64,000 nt of DNA. Origin: Catenulispora sp. MAP5-51. Lineage in GTDB: Bacteria > Actinomycetota > Actinomycetes > Streptomycetales > Catenulisporaceae. The stretch spans positions 1 to 64,000 of the forward strand of contig NZ_JBGCCH010000017.1 in the NCBI RefSeq assembly GCF_041261205.1, written 5' to 3'. The notes beneath the pieces were generated by a model. That model was given only the letters and a program-made list of their open reading frames with translations. It was not told the DNA's origin and searched no databases. A program made the position numbers and the translations under genes. Shown in pieces: positions 16,371 to 24,728 of the stretch (positions are counted from its first letter, which is position 1; each line of letters starts with the position of its first letter).

Positions 16371-17126
16371 TTATGTGGAGTCTGTCTTGTCAAAGTCGTC
16401 GACGGTGCCGACCACCGCCGGCCCACAGTCGTTGGGAAGGCGAGCGACGACCATGGCGACCGCGTCGTCCGGGTTGTCGGCTTCTCCGATACCCGCCGGC
16501 CCATGTGGCGAGCGGGTCTTCCACCAGGTGACGAGGTATCCGCCGTTGGCGGGAGTGATCACAGGGACGTCGTGTGTGTAGGGGAATCCGGTGCAGCGAC
16601 TGAAGTTGAGCGACCGGTGGCTGTGGAAGGGGAACAGCGCTCGCAGCCGTGGCTCGGCATAGGCGGCCTCGATGAGCTCGTGATCGACGTGCGAAGCCGA
16701 GGTATGCCGGTAGATTGTCCACTTGGCTTCGGCGGCGTCGCCGCGCTCGTGGGCTTCGGCGAGCGGGCCGTACTCGATAAACGGGCATGCAGACCGCAGA
16801 CCCTCCAGGTTGGTGCCAGCCTGCCAGGCCCCGGTGGCGGTAGCGGCGGCGTCCAGGCTGGTTGTCGTGCCTTTGGCCATCAGGACGCCGCGCTCCCAGA
16901 AGTTCATGATGAAGCTTCGACCGGTGATGCCCAGGAGCGTGCTCGTAGTCCGGGTGGCGCTGTCCGCGCGGGCCCCCGATCGCCTCCAGCCCGGGGCCCG
17001 TTCGGGAAGCACGTCGAGTCCGTATCCGGCCTGGTGGACGGCTTGCTGCAGGACGACCTGGAGCGTGCCACTCTGGCCGAGTTCGGGATAGAGGGCAGCC
17101 AGGTCCGTGTCAGGCCCAGATGTCAT
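16371..17126 (-). CDS. DUF6193-like protein
   Basis: 251 aa from ATG 17124-17126, with AAGGGGA upstream. The start lies within the 3' end of the recombinase gene (17 bp overlap). Features include LAALYPELGQSGTLQVVLQQ near the N-terminus, AKGTTTSLDAAATATGAWQA in the middle, a PFIEYGPLAEAHERGDAAEA segment, and RALFPFHSHRSLNFSRCTGF in the C-terminal half. This order matches DUF6193 proteins, which are annotated near natural-product or toxin genes in actinomycetes without a proven function. No catalytic motif is evident. Confidence 0.55.
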   Translation of the reverse strand: MTSGPDTDLAALYPELGQSGTLQVVLQQAVHQAGYGLDVLPERAPGWRRSGARADSATRTTSTLLGITGRSFIMNFWERGVLMAKGTTTSLDAAATATGAWQAGTNLEGLRSACPFIEYGPLAEAHERGDAAEAKWTIYRHTSASHVDHELIEAAYAEPRLRALFPFHSHRSLNFSRCTGFPYTHDVPVITPANGGYLVTWWKTRSPHGPAGIGEADNPDDAVAMVVARLPNDCGPAVVGTVDDFDKTDST

Positions 17127-18423
17127 GATTCCCCTTGAAGATGAAGCCGCCCGCTAGCGAACGGCTCGTCGATGCATTCTGATGGCAGGTTGCTGTGCCG
17201 GACTTCGACGAGGGAACCGGCGTCGCGGTCGCTGGTATTCCGAGGTGGCGGGGCTTCGGGCCGGCGGGGGTGAGCACGTCGGCCAGGTAGTCGAGGAGCT
17301 TGTCCAATGTAGCCTGCCCGTCGTCGACGGCATCGCGTTCGTCATCGGTGAGCGGAACGGCCGCGAGCATGCGCTGCAGGTTGGTCTTGGCCTCCAGCAG
17401 CAGCGCCTTGGAGGAGTCCCTCGGGATATAGAAGTCGCACTTGGCGCAGGCCATCCGGTGTTGGCACTGCTCGAAGAACGTGTACCCGCAGAAGCCGTGG
17501 CCCAAGTCGTAGTACTGCCACGGCTCCCCGGCGGCCGCCGCACCGTTCTCGACGGCGTCCCGGTCGACCAGGACCTCGATGGTGCGGACATTGCGCTCGA
17601 AGTAGCCGGCATCCCGGTAGGCCTTGGACAGCGTGTTCGGCGTGATCTTGGCGTAGTGCTGGGTGGCGTCCGCCGAGCTGTGGCCGAGCCATGCCTGCAG
17701 CTCGAACAGCGTCATCGGCTCCTTGGCGTTGTAGAGCTGGGTGACGATCGTCGAACGGGCCCGGTGGCTGGTGATGTTGCCCCGGACGTCGGCCGTCGGG
17801 ACGCCGGCCTTGCGGCACAGCGAGGGGATGACGGCGGTGTTGATGTAGGTCTTGGCCATGCGTTTGGCGCGGTGGGCGAACAGCAGGTCGACGTGATCGC
17901 CGGTCTTGCGGTCCAGCATCGCCGGCTGCTGAGGGCGGACCGCCGCCCAGGCCTCGATCGCCTGACCGAGCAGCGGGTCGACCGGCTTGGTGAAGGCGGT
18001 CCCGGTCTTGTGCGTGGGGACGTCGAGCAGACAGACGGCATCGGCGGCCAGCACGTCGCGGGCGTCCGCGGCGATCGGGGCTCCGTCGTGCTGCGATCGG
18101 ATGCAGCCGACCCGCAACCTGGCGACCTCATCGGAGCGCAGCCCGCTGAACAGCCAGTTGAGGGTGACCGCGCGGATGAGCTCCATCGGGTAGCACAGAC
18201 CGTAGGTGTTGGTCGGGTATTCCGAGGACCCCAGGTTGAGCCCGGCCCACAGCAGCTTGGCCCACACGTCGTCGGCGATGACGCGCGGGTTCGGACCGAC
18301 GAGGGCGGCAATGTTCCTGGGCGGAACCCCGACCTGGCTGGCGACGTGCTCCACCACCTCGTCGGGCAGCTCCGCCCGGCCCCGAGGGAAACGGCCGTCG
18401 GCGGTATAGAACCTCAGCAGCAA
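17110..18423 (-). CDS. Tyrosine recombinase with an N-terminus derived from a Tn3-type transposase
   Basis: 437 aa. The catalytic domain is complete: Arg in WLFSGLRSDEVARL (about 105), HRAR in ITSHRARSTIVTQLY (about 230), LGHSSADATQHYAKI with the second His and the nucleophile Tyr (about 255-267). A Cys-rich tail follows (FCGYTFFEQCQHRMACAKCD), as in the large transposon and integron-like recombinases of actinomycetes. The usual SAM-like N-terminal domain is missing. Instead, the first 33 residues (RFYTADGRFPRGRAELPDEV) match the DUF4158 start of a Tn3-type transposase. Activity is doubtful. It may have moved the DUF2637/immunity-like cargo to its left. Confidence 0.8.
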   Translation of the reverse strand: MLLRFYTADGRFPRGRAELPDEVVEHVASQVGVPPRNIAALVGPNPRVIADDVWAKLLWAGLNLGSSEYPTNTYGLCYPMELIRAVTLNWLFSGLRSDEVARLRVGCIRSQHDGAPIAADARDVLAADAVCLLDVPTHKTGTAFTKPVDPLLGQAIEAWAAVRPQQPAMLDRKTGDHVDLLFAHRAKRMAKTYINTAVIPSLCRKAGVPTADVRGNITSHRARSTIVTQLYNAKEPMTLFELQAWLGHSSADATQHYAKITPNTLSKAYRDAGYFERNVRTIEVLVDRDAVENGAAAAGEPWQYYDLGHGFCGYTFFEQCQHRMACAKCDFYIPRDSSKALLLEAKTNLQRMLAAVPLTDDERDAVDDGQATLDKLLDYLADVLTPAGPKPRHLGIPATATPVPSSKSGTATCHQNASTSRSLAGGFIFKGNHDIWA

Positions 18424-18476
18424 CGCGAACCCAGCTTCGTCGCTCCGCGCTTGCCCTTGATCAGGTCTTCCTCGAC
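18325..18476 (-). pseudogene. Tn3-family transposase (DUF4158) N-terminal scrap, frameshifted
   Basis: The reverse strand gives VEEDLIKGKRGATKLG in one frame and, after a missing base, FALLLRFYTADGRFPRGRAE and LPDEVVEHVASQVGV in the next. Together they match the segment G[KA]RGATxLGFALLLxFxTxxGRFPRGRxELPDE of DUF4158-containing Tn3 transposases. The scrap is joined in frame to the recombinase gene at 18325. Confidence 0.65.
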
Positions 18477-19071
18477 GGCTCTATCGGCGGCCGCAGCACG
18501 TCTGCTCGCCGCCAGTCAGCTGGCCGGATCGTTGCCGCTCATAACACTGGTGTACGAGGCTCGTTGTCGGCCCGCGACTTGGAGGCGCCGATTGGTGGGT
18601 GACGACCGGCAGGCCCGCCTAAGCTGTACTGGCCGAAGGCGGGCTCCTGGCTACCGACGACGCCGCCGCGAGGGTGTGCGGACGCTATGCGGCACTGCTC
18701 GGGCGGACTCCGAGCAGAGGGCTGGCAATCCGTCGATTTTTCGTCAGTCACTACCTGCTGCCAACTCCCAAAAGCTCCTGACCAGTGCAAACGCTGGTGC
18801 GCTTCGTGGCCTGTCGAAACGGTAGTCTGACGGGTATCGATGCAGGTCAAGGGGTGTTTTGGTGGTAGATGTAGAAAACTTCCTCAGAATCCGGCTTATG
18901 GCCGGCTCGCCGCCTGACCTGCGAAAACAGGTCGCTTCTGTCGATTTTTTGTCAATTGCGGAGGGTAGTCGAACCCCGCATAAGGGCGGCCGGGACACCG
19001 GTGTGTGCCGGTGATCAAACCCACAAGACCGCCGGACACCCGAGCACTCCGCCAGTCCTAAGATTTTCTGC
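18477..19071. other. Gap of about 595 bp between recombinase relic and LAL regulator
   Basis: No complete gene, tRNA or attachment-site repeat was recognised. The right end holds the promoter of the LAL regulator (TAAGAT at 19059-19064). The rest may be decayed transposon DNA. Confidence 0.4.
19059..19064 (+). promoter_or_regulatory. -10 box TAAGAT, leaderless start
   Basis: It lies exactly 7 nt before ATG 19072; no Shine-Dalgarno sequence is present there. Confidence 0.55.
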
Positions 19072-21810
19072 ATGCATGTACCTCGAACCAACGCCTTCCT
19101 GGGTCGGGACCATGAGCGTGCTGAGATAGACGGCCTGCTCGGTCGGGCGCGGCACGGTGGCGGGTCGGTTCTGGTGGTCCGGGGCGAGGCGGGGATCGGC
19201 AAGACGGCGCTGATGCGGTACTGCGCGCGTCAGGCGTCCGGGTTCCGGGTGTTGGAGGCGTCCGGTGTCGAGTCGGAGATGGAGTTGCCGTTCGCCGCGC
19301 TGCATCAGCTGTGCGGGCCGTTCCTGGACCGGATCGGTGCTCTGCCGGGGCCTCAGCGACAGGCGCTTGAGGTGGCGTTCGGGCTGGCCGGGGGAAATCC
19401 GCCCGACCTGTTCTTCCTTGGGCTGGCCACGTTGGGGCTGCTCGCCGAAGCCGCTGCCGAGCAGCCGTTGGCTTGTCTGGTCGATGACGCGCAGTGGCTT
19501 GACGGTGCGTCCAAGCAGGTCCTCGCGTTTGTCGGGCGTCGGCTGAACGCCGAGCCGATGCTGCTGGTGATCGCCGTGCGGGAGGATCCCGACGAGCAGG
19601 GCTTCGACGGGTTGCCGAGCCTGGTCTTGAGCGGGTTGACCAAGGACGACGCGCGGAAACTGTTGACGGCCTCGGTCGCGGGGCGGCTGGAGGACCGGGT
19701 TCGCGACCGGCTGATCGCCGAGACCAGCGGGAATCCGCTGGCGTTGCTGGAACTGGCCGGCGGGATGAGCCCGGCGGACCTGGCCGGCGGCTCGGTCGGA
19801 CACAGCCCGCTATCTGGTCGGCTGCACGACCACTACCTGCGGCGGATCGCCGAGTTGCCCGAGCCGACCCGGCTGTTCCTGGCGCTTGCCGCAGCCGATC
19901 CGACTGCCGACCCCGCGCTGGTGTGGCGCGCGGGACGGGCCCTGGGGGTGGGGCGGGACGAGGCGGCCATGGCTGAGGTGGAGCACCTGCTCACGATCGA
20001 CACCCTGGTCCGCTTCCGGCATCCCCTTGTGCGGTCCGCGGCTTACTCGGCGGCGGACCAGGCTCAGCGGCGCGCGGTGCATCAGGCGTTGGCCGAGACG
20101 ATGGATCCGCGGGCTGATCCCGAACGCCTGTTGTCGCATCGTGCGGCCGTTGCCGAGGCGCCGGACGAGGAGATCGCCGCAGAGCTCGAAGAAGCCGCCG
20201 GGCGGGCCGAGGCCCGTGGCGGCCGGACGGCGGCGGCCGGGTTCCTGCAGCGGTCGGCGGCGCTCACCGGTGAGCCGGGGCGCAGGGCCGACCGGACGTT
20301 GGCGGCCGCTTTGGCATATCTGCAGGCCGGTTCGATGCAGAAGGCCGCCGGCCTGGTGGCTGAGGCGGCGGCGGACGTGCGGACGGATCTGCAGCGCGCG
20401 TTGGTGGCCCGGCTGCAGGGGCAGATCGGCTGGGCCTCGTTCCCCGGGCCGTCGGCTCCGGTCCAGTTGTCGCGGTCCGCGGCACAGCTCGAAGGGCTCG
20501 ACGCGGACCTGGCTCGTGAGGCCTATCTCGACGCCTGGGGCGCCTCGCTGGTCGCCGGCCGGCTCGCCGATCCCGAAGGCGTGCTGCCCGAGGTGTCGCG
20601 GGCGGCGCTGCGGTCGAATCCGGACCCCGGGACCTCGGCCGAGCCGGAAGCGTTGCTGCTGCACGGTTTGGCGACTTTGATCGTCGACAGCCTGGACGCG
20701 GCGGGCGCGAGCCTGCGGCGCGCCGTCGACGGGTTCATGGCCGACCCCGATCCCGCCTGGTATCAGAAGGGAGCCAACCTGGTCTCCACCGCCGCCGTCC
20801 TGTTGTGGGATTTCGAAGCCTGGGCGACCTTGAGCGGCCGCTGGACTGAACACGCCCGGGCGGCGGGCGCGCTGGTCCCGTTGGTCAGTGCCCTGAGCGT
20901 CCACGAGTTGGTGACCGCCTGGCGCGGCGATCTCGAGGCGGCTGCTGCGCTTCGGGACGAGGGCGACGTGCTCGCGGAGGCTGTGGGGACCCGGATGTTC
21001 CCGCTGGGGGCCGTGCTGCTGGCTGCCTATCGAGGGCGGCCGGACGAGGCGGTGCCGCTGCTCGCCACGGTCGCCGCCGAGGCGGTCGAGCGCAGCGAGG
21101 GGATCTCGGCGCAGAGCGCGCATTGGGCCGAGGCGGTGTTGTACAACGGTTTGGGCCGGTACGCCGAGGCTGTCGCAGCAGCGGAACGGACCGTCGACGA
21201 GACGTACCTGCCCCAGGTGACCTGGTGGGTACTGCCCGAGTTGGTCGAAGCCGCGGTCCGGACCGGGAAGCGAGACCTCGCAGAGTCGGCCCTGCGGCGT
21301 CTTGCCGAGAACGCGTACGGCTCAGACTGGGCCCTGGGCCTGACGGCCCGGTGCCGGGCCCTGCTCGCTGACGGAGCCGAGGCGGAGCGCTGGTATCAGG
21401 AGGCGATCACATTGCTGGACCGGACGTTGTTGCGTCCCGAATCCGCACGCGCGCGGCTGCTGTACGGCGAGTGGCTGCGCCGGGAAGAGCGGCTCAGGGA
21501 CGCCCGCGACCGAATCGGTGAAGCCCACGAGGCGTTCACCGCGATGGGCGCGGAAGGCTTTGCCGAACGGGCCCGCAGAGAACTGGCCGCCAGCGGTGTG
21601 AAGCTCCGCCGCCCGAGCTCCCCCCAAGCCAGCGACCTCAGCGCCCAGGAGGAGCACATCGCCCGCCTGGCGCGGGACGGCCGCACCAACCCGGAGATCG
21701 GCGCCGAGCTGTTCATCAGCGCCCGAACCGTCGAGTGGCACCTGCGGAACGTCTACATGAAGCTCGGCATCACGTCGCGGAAGGGGCTGCGGGAGACACT
21801 GTCGGCCTAG
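19072..21810 (+). CDS. LuxR-family ATPase regulator (LAL type)
   Basis: 912 aa. N-terminal AAA/STAND ATPase: FLGRDHERAEIDGLLGRA, Walker A GEAGIGKTAL at about 40, Walker B LACLVDDAQWLDG at about 135. A long helical region with degenerate TPR-like repeats follows (about 250-830). A C-terminal LuxR helix-turn-helix closes the protein (LSAQEEHIARLARDGRTNPE, then ARTVEWHLRNVYMKLGI). LAL proteins activate secondary metabolism or sugar genes after sensing a ligand. The start ATG 19072 has a -10 box 7 nt upstream and no ribosome binding site, so a leaderless mRNA is likely. It stands alone; the target is unknown. Confidence 0.92.
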   Translation: MHVPRTNAFLGRDHERAEIDGLLGRARHGGGSVLVVRGEAGIGKTALMRYCARQASGFRVLEASGVESEMELPFAALHQLCGPFLDRIGALPGPQRQALEVAFGLAGGNPPDLFFLGLATLGLLAEAAAEQPLACLVDDAQWLDGASKQVLAFVGRRLNAEPMLLVIAVREDPDEQGFDGLPSLVLSGLTKDDARKLLTASVAGRLEDRVRDRLIAETSGNPLALLELAGGMSPADLAGGSVGHSPLSGRLHDHYLRRIAELPEPTRLFLALAAADPTADPALVWRAGRALGVGRDEAAMAEVEHLLTIDTLVRFRHPLVRSAAYSAADQAQRRAVHQALAETMDPRADPERLLSHRAAVAEAPDEEIAAELEEAAGRAEARGGRTAAAGFLQRSAALTGEPGRRADRTLAAALAYLQAGSMQKAAGLVAEAAADVRTDLQRALVARLQGQIGWASFPGPSAPVQLSRSAAQLEGLDADLAREAYLDAWGASLVAGRLADPEGVLPEVSRAALRSNPDPGTSAEPEALLLHGLATLIVDSLDAAGASLRRAVDGFMADPDPAWYQKGANLVSTAAVLLWDFEAWATLSGRWTEHARAAGALVPLVSALSVHELVTAWRGDLEAAAALRDEGDVLAEAVGTRMFPLGAVLLAAYRGRPDEAVPLLATVAAEAVERSEGISAQSAHWAEAVLYNGLGRYAEAVAAAERTVDETYLPQVTWWVLPELVEAAVRTGKRDLAESALRRLAENAYGSDWALGLTARCRALLADGAEAERWYQEAITLLDRTLLRPESARARLLYGEWLRREERLRDARDRIGEAHEAFTAMGAEGFAERARRELAASGVKLRRPSSPQASDLSAQEEHIARLARDGRTNPEIGAELFISARTVEWHLRNVYMKLGITSRKGLRETLSA

Positions 21811-22183
21811 GGTGATCGTTGGCGGCTTGGGCTGTCAGGCGCGTCCTGATCGGGGGAGGTGCCCAGGTGAAGGCGTCCGCGGTTTGGTTTCGAAGCGGCT
21901 CGGTCTGCCAGGACTCGGTGATGTCGGTCCAGCGTTCGAGGGCGGCGTTTCGCACGCTCTGCGGACGGCCCCGGTCGTAGCAGAGGTCAAAGCGATAGAC
22001 GCGGCCGTCCTCCGAGATGACCTGCCCGAATTCCCTGTCACCGCCATCGGGGAAGAGATCGACAACCACCGTCGTCGCCGGGTCCAGCCCCTGTTCCCCA
22101 AGAAGCACCCGCAGCCGCTGCCACAGGTCAAAGGAGCTGGTTCTGAGTAGGTGTGTGTATTCGACGTGCGCCGCCTGGGACAT
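21770..22183 (-). CDS. Hypothetical protein
   Basis: 137 aa from ATG 22181-22183. The sequence is coherent (HLLRTSSFDLWQRLRVLLGE, TTVVVDLFPDGGDREFGQVI, GRVYRFDLCYDRGRPQSVR) with a strand-rich core and a Pro/Ala-rich tail. No domain is recognised. Its 3' end overlaps the LAL gene end by 41 bp. It starts 34 bp from the divergent gene at 22218, so the promoters overlap. A longer version starting at 22513 is a shadow of that gene. Confidence 0.55.
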   Translation of the reverse strand: MSQAAHVEYTHLLRTSSFDLWQRLRVLLGEQGLDPATTVVVDLFPDGGDREFGQVISEDGRVYRFDLCYDRGRPQSVRNAALERWTDITESWQTEPLRNQTADAFTWAPPPIRTRLTAQAANDHPRPTVSPAAPSAT

Positions 22184-22217
22184 GAACTTATGTTTCCACT
22201 TCCTGAAGGGGGAATGC

Positions 22218-22532
22218 ATGGCGGACCGGGGTGGGAAACGCTGGCGGTTGGAGCGTGAGGGGCGGGTTCTGGCGGAGTTGGTGCTCGTCGCCGTCGACAT
22301 GCCGTGGTGGTTGTGCCGGGTGGAGCAAGTGTCAGAGCACGGATTCGAGGAAGTCAGGTCGGCGACGATCGCTGCGGAACGTGCGATGGTGGCCGGGGAG
22401 CATGAAGAGGCGGTCCGGTTGATGGCCGGGATCCGGGAGCTCGGGTTGCGGGTGCGCCTCGACGGCGGCGGGGATCCGATCAATGAGTTTTTGCTGTGGT
22501 TCGACGAGGACACCGCCCGTTTGAGGTACTGA
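22218..22532 (+). CDS. Conserved small protein, unknown
   Basis: 104 aa from ATG 22218, preceded by GAAGGGGGAA. It begins MADRGGKRWRLEREGRVLAE and ends NEFLLWFDEDTARLRY, a layout recalled from a family of small streptomycete proteins: WRLEREG at the N-terminus and a hydrophobic/acidic FLL..D....RY end. There is no signal peptide or metal motif. Function unknown. Confidence 0.65.
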   Translation: MADRGGKRWRLEREGRVLAELVLVAVDMPWWLCRVEQVSEHGFEEVRSATIAAERAMVAGEHEEAVRLMAGIRELGLRVRLDGGGDPINEFLLWFDEDTARLRY

Positions 22533-22710
22533 GCTGTGATGCGTCACCGTGTGCTCGGTGGCGAGCTGGCATCCTGCACGAGTACAAGCATGCTGCCGGG
22601 CGGAGTCTGTGAGTGTCGGCGGTGTCCGGCTGTTTGTTGTTCCATGCCATGGTTTTTCAGCCCCGAACAGAGTCGTGATGAGCAGGCTTCAGGGCGCTAC
22701 ATTGCCGCGG

Positions 22711-23253
22711 ATGGACCAGTACCGCATGGCAGCCCCCGACGATGCCCGGGACGTGGCGTCGCTGCACGCCGACAGCTGGCGCCGGCACTACCGCGGCGCC
22801 TACGCCGACTCCTACCTCGACGGCGACATCCTGAGCGATCGGGTGCGCGTCTGGTCCGAGCGGCTGGACGCGCCCGGCGACAACGCCGTCACCATGCTCG
22901 TGGAAGACGGAGCCGGCCTGGCGGGGTTCGCGCACCTGATCCTGGACGACGACCTCCGCTGGGGCTCCCTGCTCGACAACTTGCACGTCCGCCGCGACCG
23001 GCAGCGCACGGGGGTCGGCACCGGGCTGTTGCGCAGAGTCGGCGCCGCAGTGGCCGAACGTGCTCAGAACCCGGCGATGTACCTGTGGGTGCAGGAGCAG
23101 AACCAGGGCGCACAAAGGTTCTATGCCGCCATGGGGGGAACGTGCGTGGAGAAGGCGCTGATCGGTCCGCCCGGCGGCGTTCCGGGCCGGCTGGTCGGCA
23201 CGCCGGGCAAACTACGCATCGCCTGGCCGGACGGCTCAGTCCTGGCCGCATGA
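22711..23253 (+). CDS. GNAT-family N-acetyltransferase
   Basis: 180 aa. It has the GNAT fold order: an N-terminal RMAAPDDARDVASLHADSWR, strands around AVTMLVEDGAGLAGFAHLIL, the acetyl-CoA loop LDNLHVRRDRQRTGVGTGLL (motif A, R-x-x-G-x-G/A), and a C-terminal YLWVQEQNQGAQRFYAAMG (motif B). Start ATG 22711 has a TACATT -10 box at 22698-22703, exactly 7 nt away. The longer open frame upstream is unlikely. The substrate is unknown. The next gene (YCII) follows in the same direction 48 bp later. Confidence 0.9.
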   Translation: MDQYRMAAPDDARDVASLHADSWRRHYRGAYADSYLDGDILSDRVRVWSERLDAPGDNAVTMLVEDGAGLAGFAHLILDDDLRWGSLLDNLHVRRDRQRTGVGTGLLRRVGAAVAERAQNPAMYLWVQEQNQGAQRFYAAMGGTCVEKALIGPPGGVPGRLVGTPGKLRIAWPDGSVLAA

Positions 23254-23301
23254 CACGGCTTGGTCAAGCCCGGATCGCGCCGTTTGCGGGAGACTGCCTC
23301 C

Positions 23302-23853
23302 ATGGATTTCTTCTGCTACCACCGCGACCGCGCTGACTCCCTCGCCCTGCGCATGGAGCTCCTGGAGGACCACTGGTCCTACATGGACGGGTTCGCGCAG
23401 CAGATGATCGCGCGCGGCCCGACGGTGTTCGGCGACGAGGAGGCGCCCACCGGGAGCGTGCACATCCTCACGCTCCCCGACGCCGCGGCCGCGCGGACCT
23501 TCGCGTTCGAGGAGCCCGGGTACCAGGCCGGGGTGTACCGGGACGTGATGCTGCGGCGGTGGCGCAACGACGTCGGGCGCACCATGTGGGAGTTCCCCGG
23601 CGGTGTGCCTGAGAGCGACGGGTACCTCGTGCTCGGCCTGGGCGCGCCCCGGCCGGTCGGGGAGGTGCCCGCGGTGCCCGAGGCCGAGGGGCTGATCGCG
23701 TTCGGGCCGCTGCTGTCCGACGACGGCGAGCGCTGGCTCGGGACGGCCGCGCTGCTGCGCGCACCGAGCGCCGACGCGGCGCGCGCCACGTTGCCCCGCA
23801 GCGGGTACGCCGAGGTCGAGGTGCATCAGTGGCGGTTCGGCGGACGCTCCTGA
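23302..23853 (+). CDS. YCII-related domain protein
   Basis: 183 aa from ATG 23302. It opens MDFFCYHRDRADSLALRMEL followed by LEDHWSYMDGFAQQMIARGP, with the His/Asp pair and TGSVHILTLPDAAAARTFAF of the YCII ferredoxin-like fold (about residues 1-100). The second half repeats the idea in degenerate form (WLGTAALLRAPSADAARATL). YCII proteins are small, possibly enzymatic, with unknown substrates. The 3' end overlaps the response regulator gene on the other strand by 28 bp. Confidence 0.8.
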   Translation: MDFFCYHRDRADSLALRMELLEDHWSYMDGFAQQMIARGPTVFGDEEAPTGSVHILTLPDAAAARTFAFEEPGYQAGVYRDVMLRRWRNDVGRTMWEFPGGVPESDGYLVLGLGAPRPVGEVPAVPEAEGLIAFGPLLSDDGERWLGTAALLRAPSADAARATLPRSGYAEVEVHQWRFGGRS

Positions 23854-24728
23854 TACTCCGCGCCCGGTACCACCAGCCCGGACTCGTACGCCGCGACCAC
23901 GGCCTGGGTCCGGTCGCGCAGGCCCAGCTTGGTCAGGATCCTGCTGACGTGGGTCTTCACGGTCTCGTCGGTGACGACCAGCTCCGCGGCGATCTCCGGG
24001 TTCGACAGGCCGCGCGCGAGCAGGAGCAGGACTTCGGTCTCGCGCGGGGTGAGGGCCGGTAGACCTTGGCCCGGGGCGGGGGAGGGGGCGCGGTTTCTGG
24101 TTCGGGCACCGGCTTCGGGTGATGCGGGTGATGCGGGTGATGCGGGTGATGCGGGTGATGCGGGGGATTCGCGAGGCGGCGACGCGGCTGAGATGCCGGT
24201 GGCCGATGCCGCTGCGGTCCCGCCGTTCGGACGCAACCGCGCGAACTCGCTGATCAGCCGCCGCGTCACGCCCGGCGCCAGCAGCGCCTCCCCGGCGGCC
24301 ACCACCCGCACCGCCTCGAACAGCCGCTCGGCCGTGGCGTCCTTCAGCAGGAAGCCGCTGGCCCCGGCGGACAGGGCGTCGTAGACATAGCTGTCCAGAT
24401 CGAAGGTCGTGAGAATCAGGATCCTGGGACCGACCGCGCCCCGCGCGCCGGCCTCGGCCACCACCCGCCACGTCGCCTCGATGCCGTCCGTCCCGGGCAT
24501 CCGCACGTCCATCAGCACCACGTCCGGCTCCGCCTCCCGGCACAGCCGCACCGTCTCCTCGCCGTCGGCCGCGGTGCCCACGACCTCGAAGTCCGCCTGC
24601 GTCGCCAACAACGCCGCGAATCCCGTCCGGACCACCAGATGGTCGTCGGCGATCACGATCCGGATCGGCGGCGGTGCCGGTACCGGCGGTGGTATCGGTG
24701 GTGGTGGCGGTGCAGGCGTCAGCGTCAC
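23826..24728 (-). CDS. NarL-family response regulator
   Basis: 300 aa from GTG 24726-24728, overlapping the kinase stop by 4 bp (translational coupling). After a Pro-rich start the receiver domain begins IRIVIADDHLVVRTGFAALL, with phospho-acceptor Asp in PDVVLMDVRMPGTDG and Lys in GASGFLLKDA. The linker (about 165-230) is unusually long and contains the repeated tripeptide ASP five times, encoded by a 9-nt direct repeat at about 24119-24164. The LuxR helix-turn-helix follows (LTPRETEVLLLLARGLSNPE and TVKTHVSRILTKLGL). It is likely to control the divergent ABC transporter. Confidence 0.93.
   Translation of the reverse strand: MTLTPAPPPPPIPPPVPAPPPIRIVIADDHLVVRTGFAALLATQADFEVVGTAADGEETVRLCREAEPDVVLMDVRMPGTDGIEATWRVVAEAGARGAVGPRILILTTFDLDSYVYDALSAGASGFLLKDATAERLFEAVRVVAAGEALLAPGVTRRLISEFARLRPNGGTAAASATGISAASPPRESPASPASPASPASPASPEAGARTRNRAPSPAPGQGLPALTPRETEVLLLLARGLSNPEIAAELVVTDETVKTHVSRILTKLGLRDRTQAVVAAYESGLVVPGAEYQERPPNRH

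Noticed and set aside
18477-19071. tRNA gene or attachment site next to the recombinase
   Set aside because: No cloverleaf or duplicated core could be found by eye on either strand.
19015-19803. Reverse ORF inside the LAL gene
   Set aside because: Shadow frame; composition rich in Arg, Pro and Gln without motifs.
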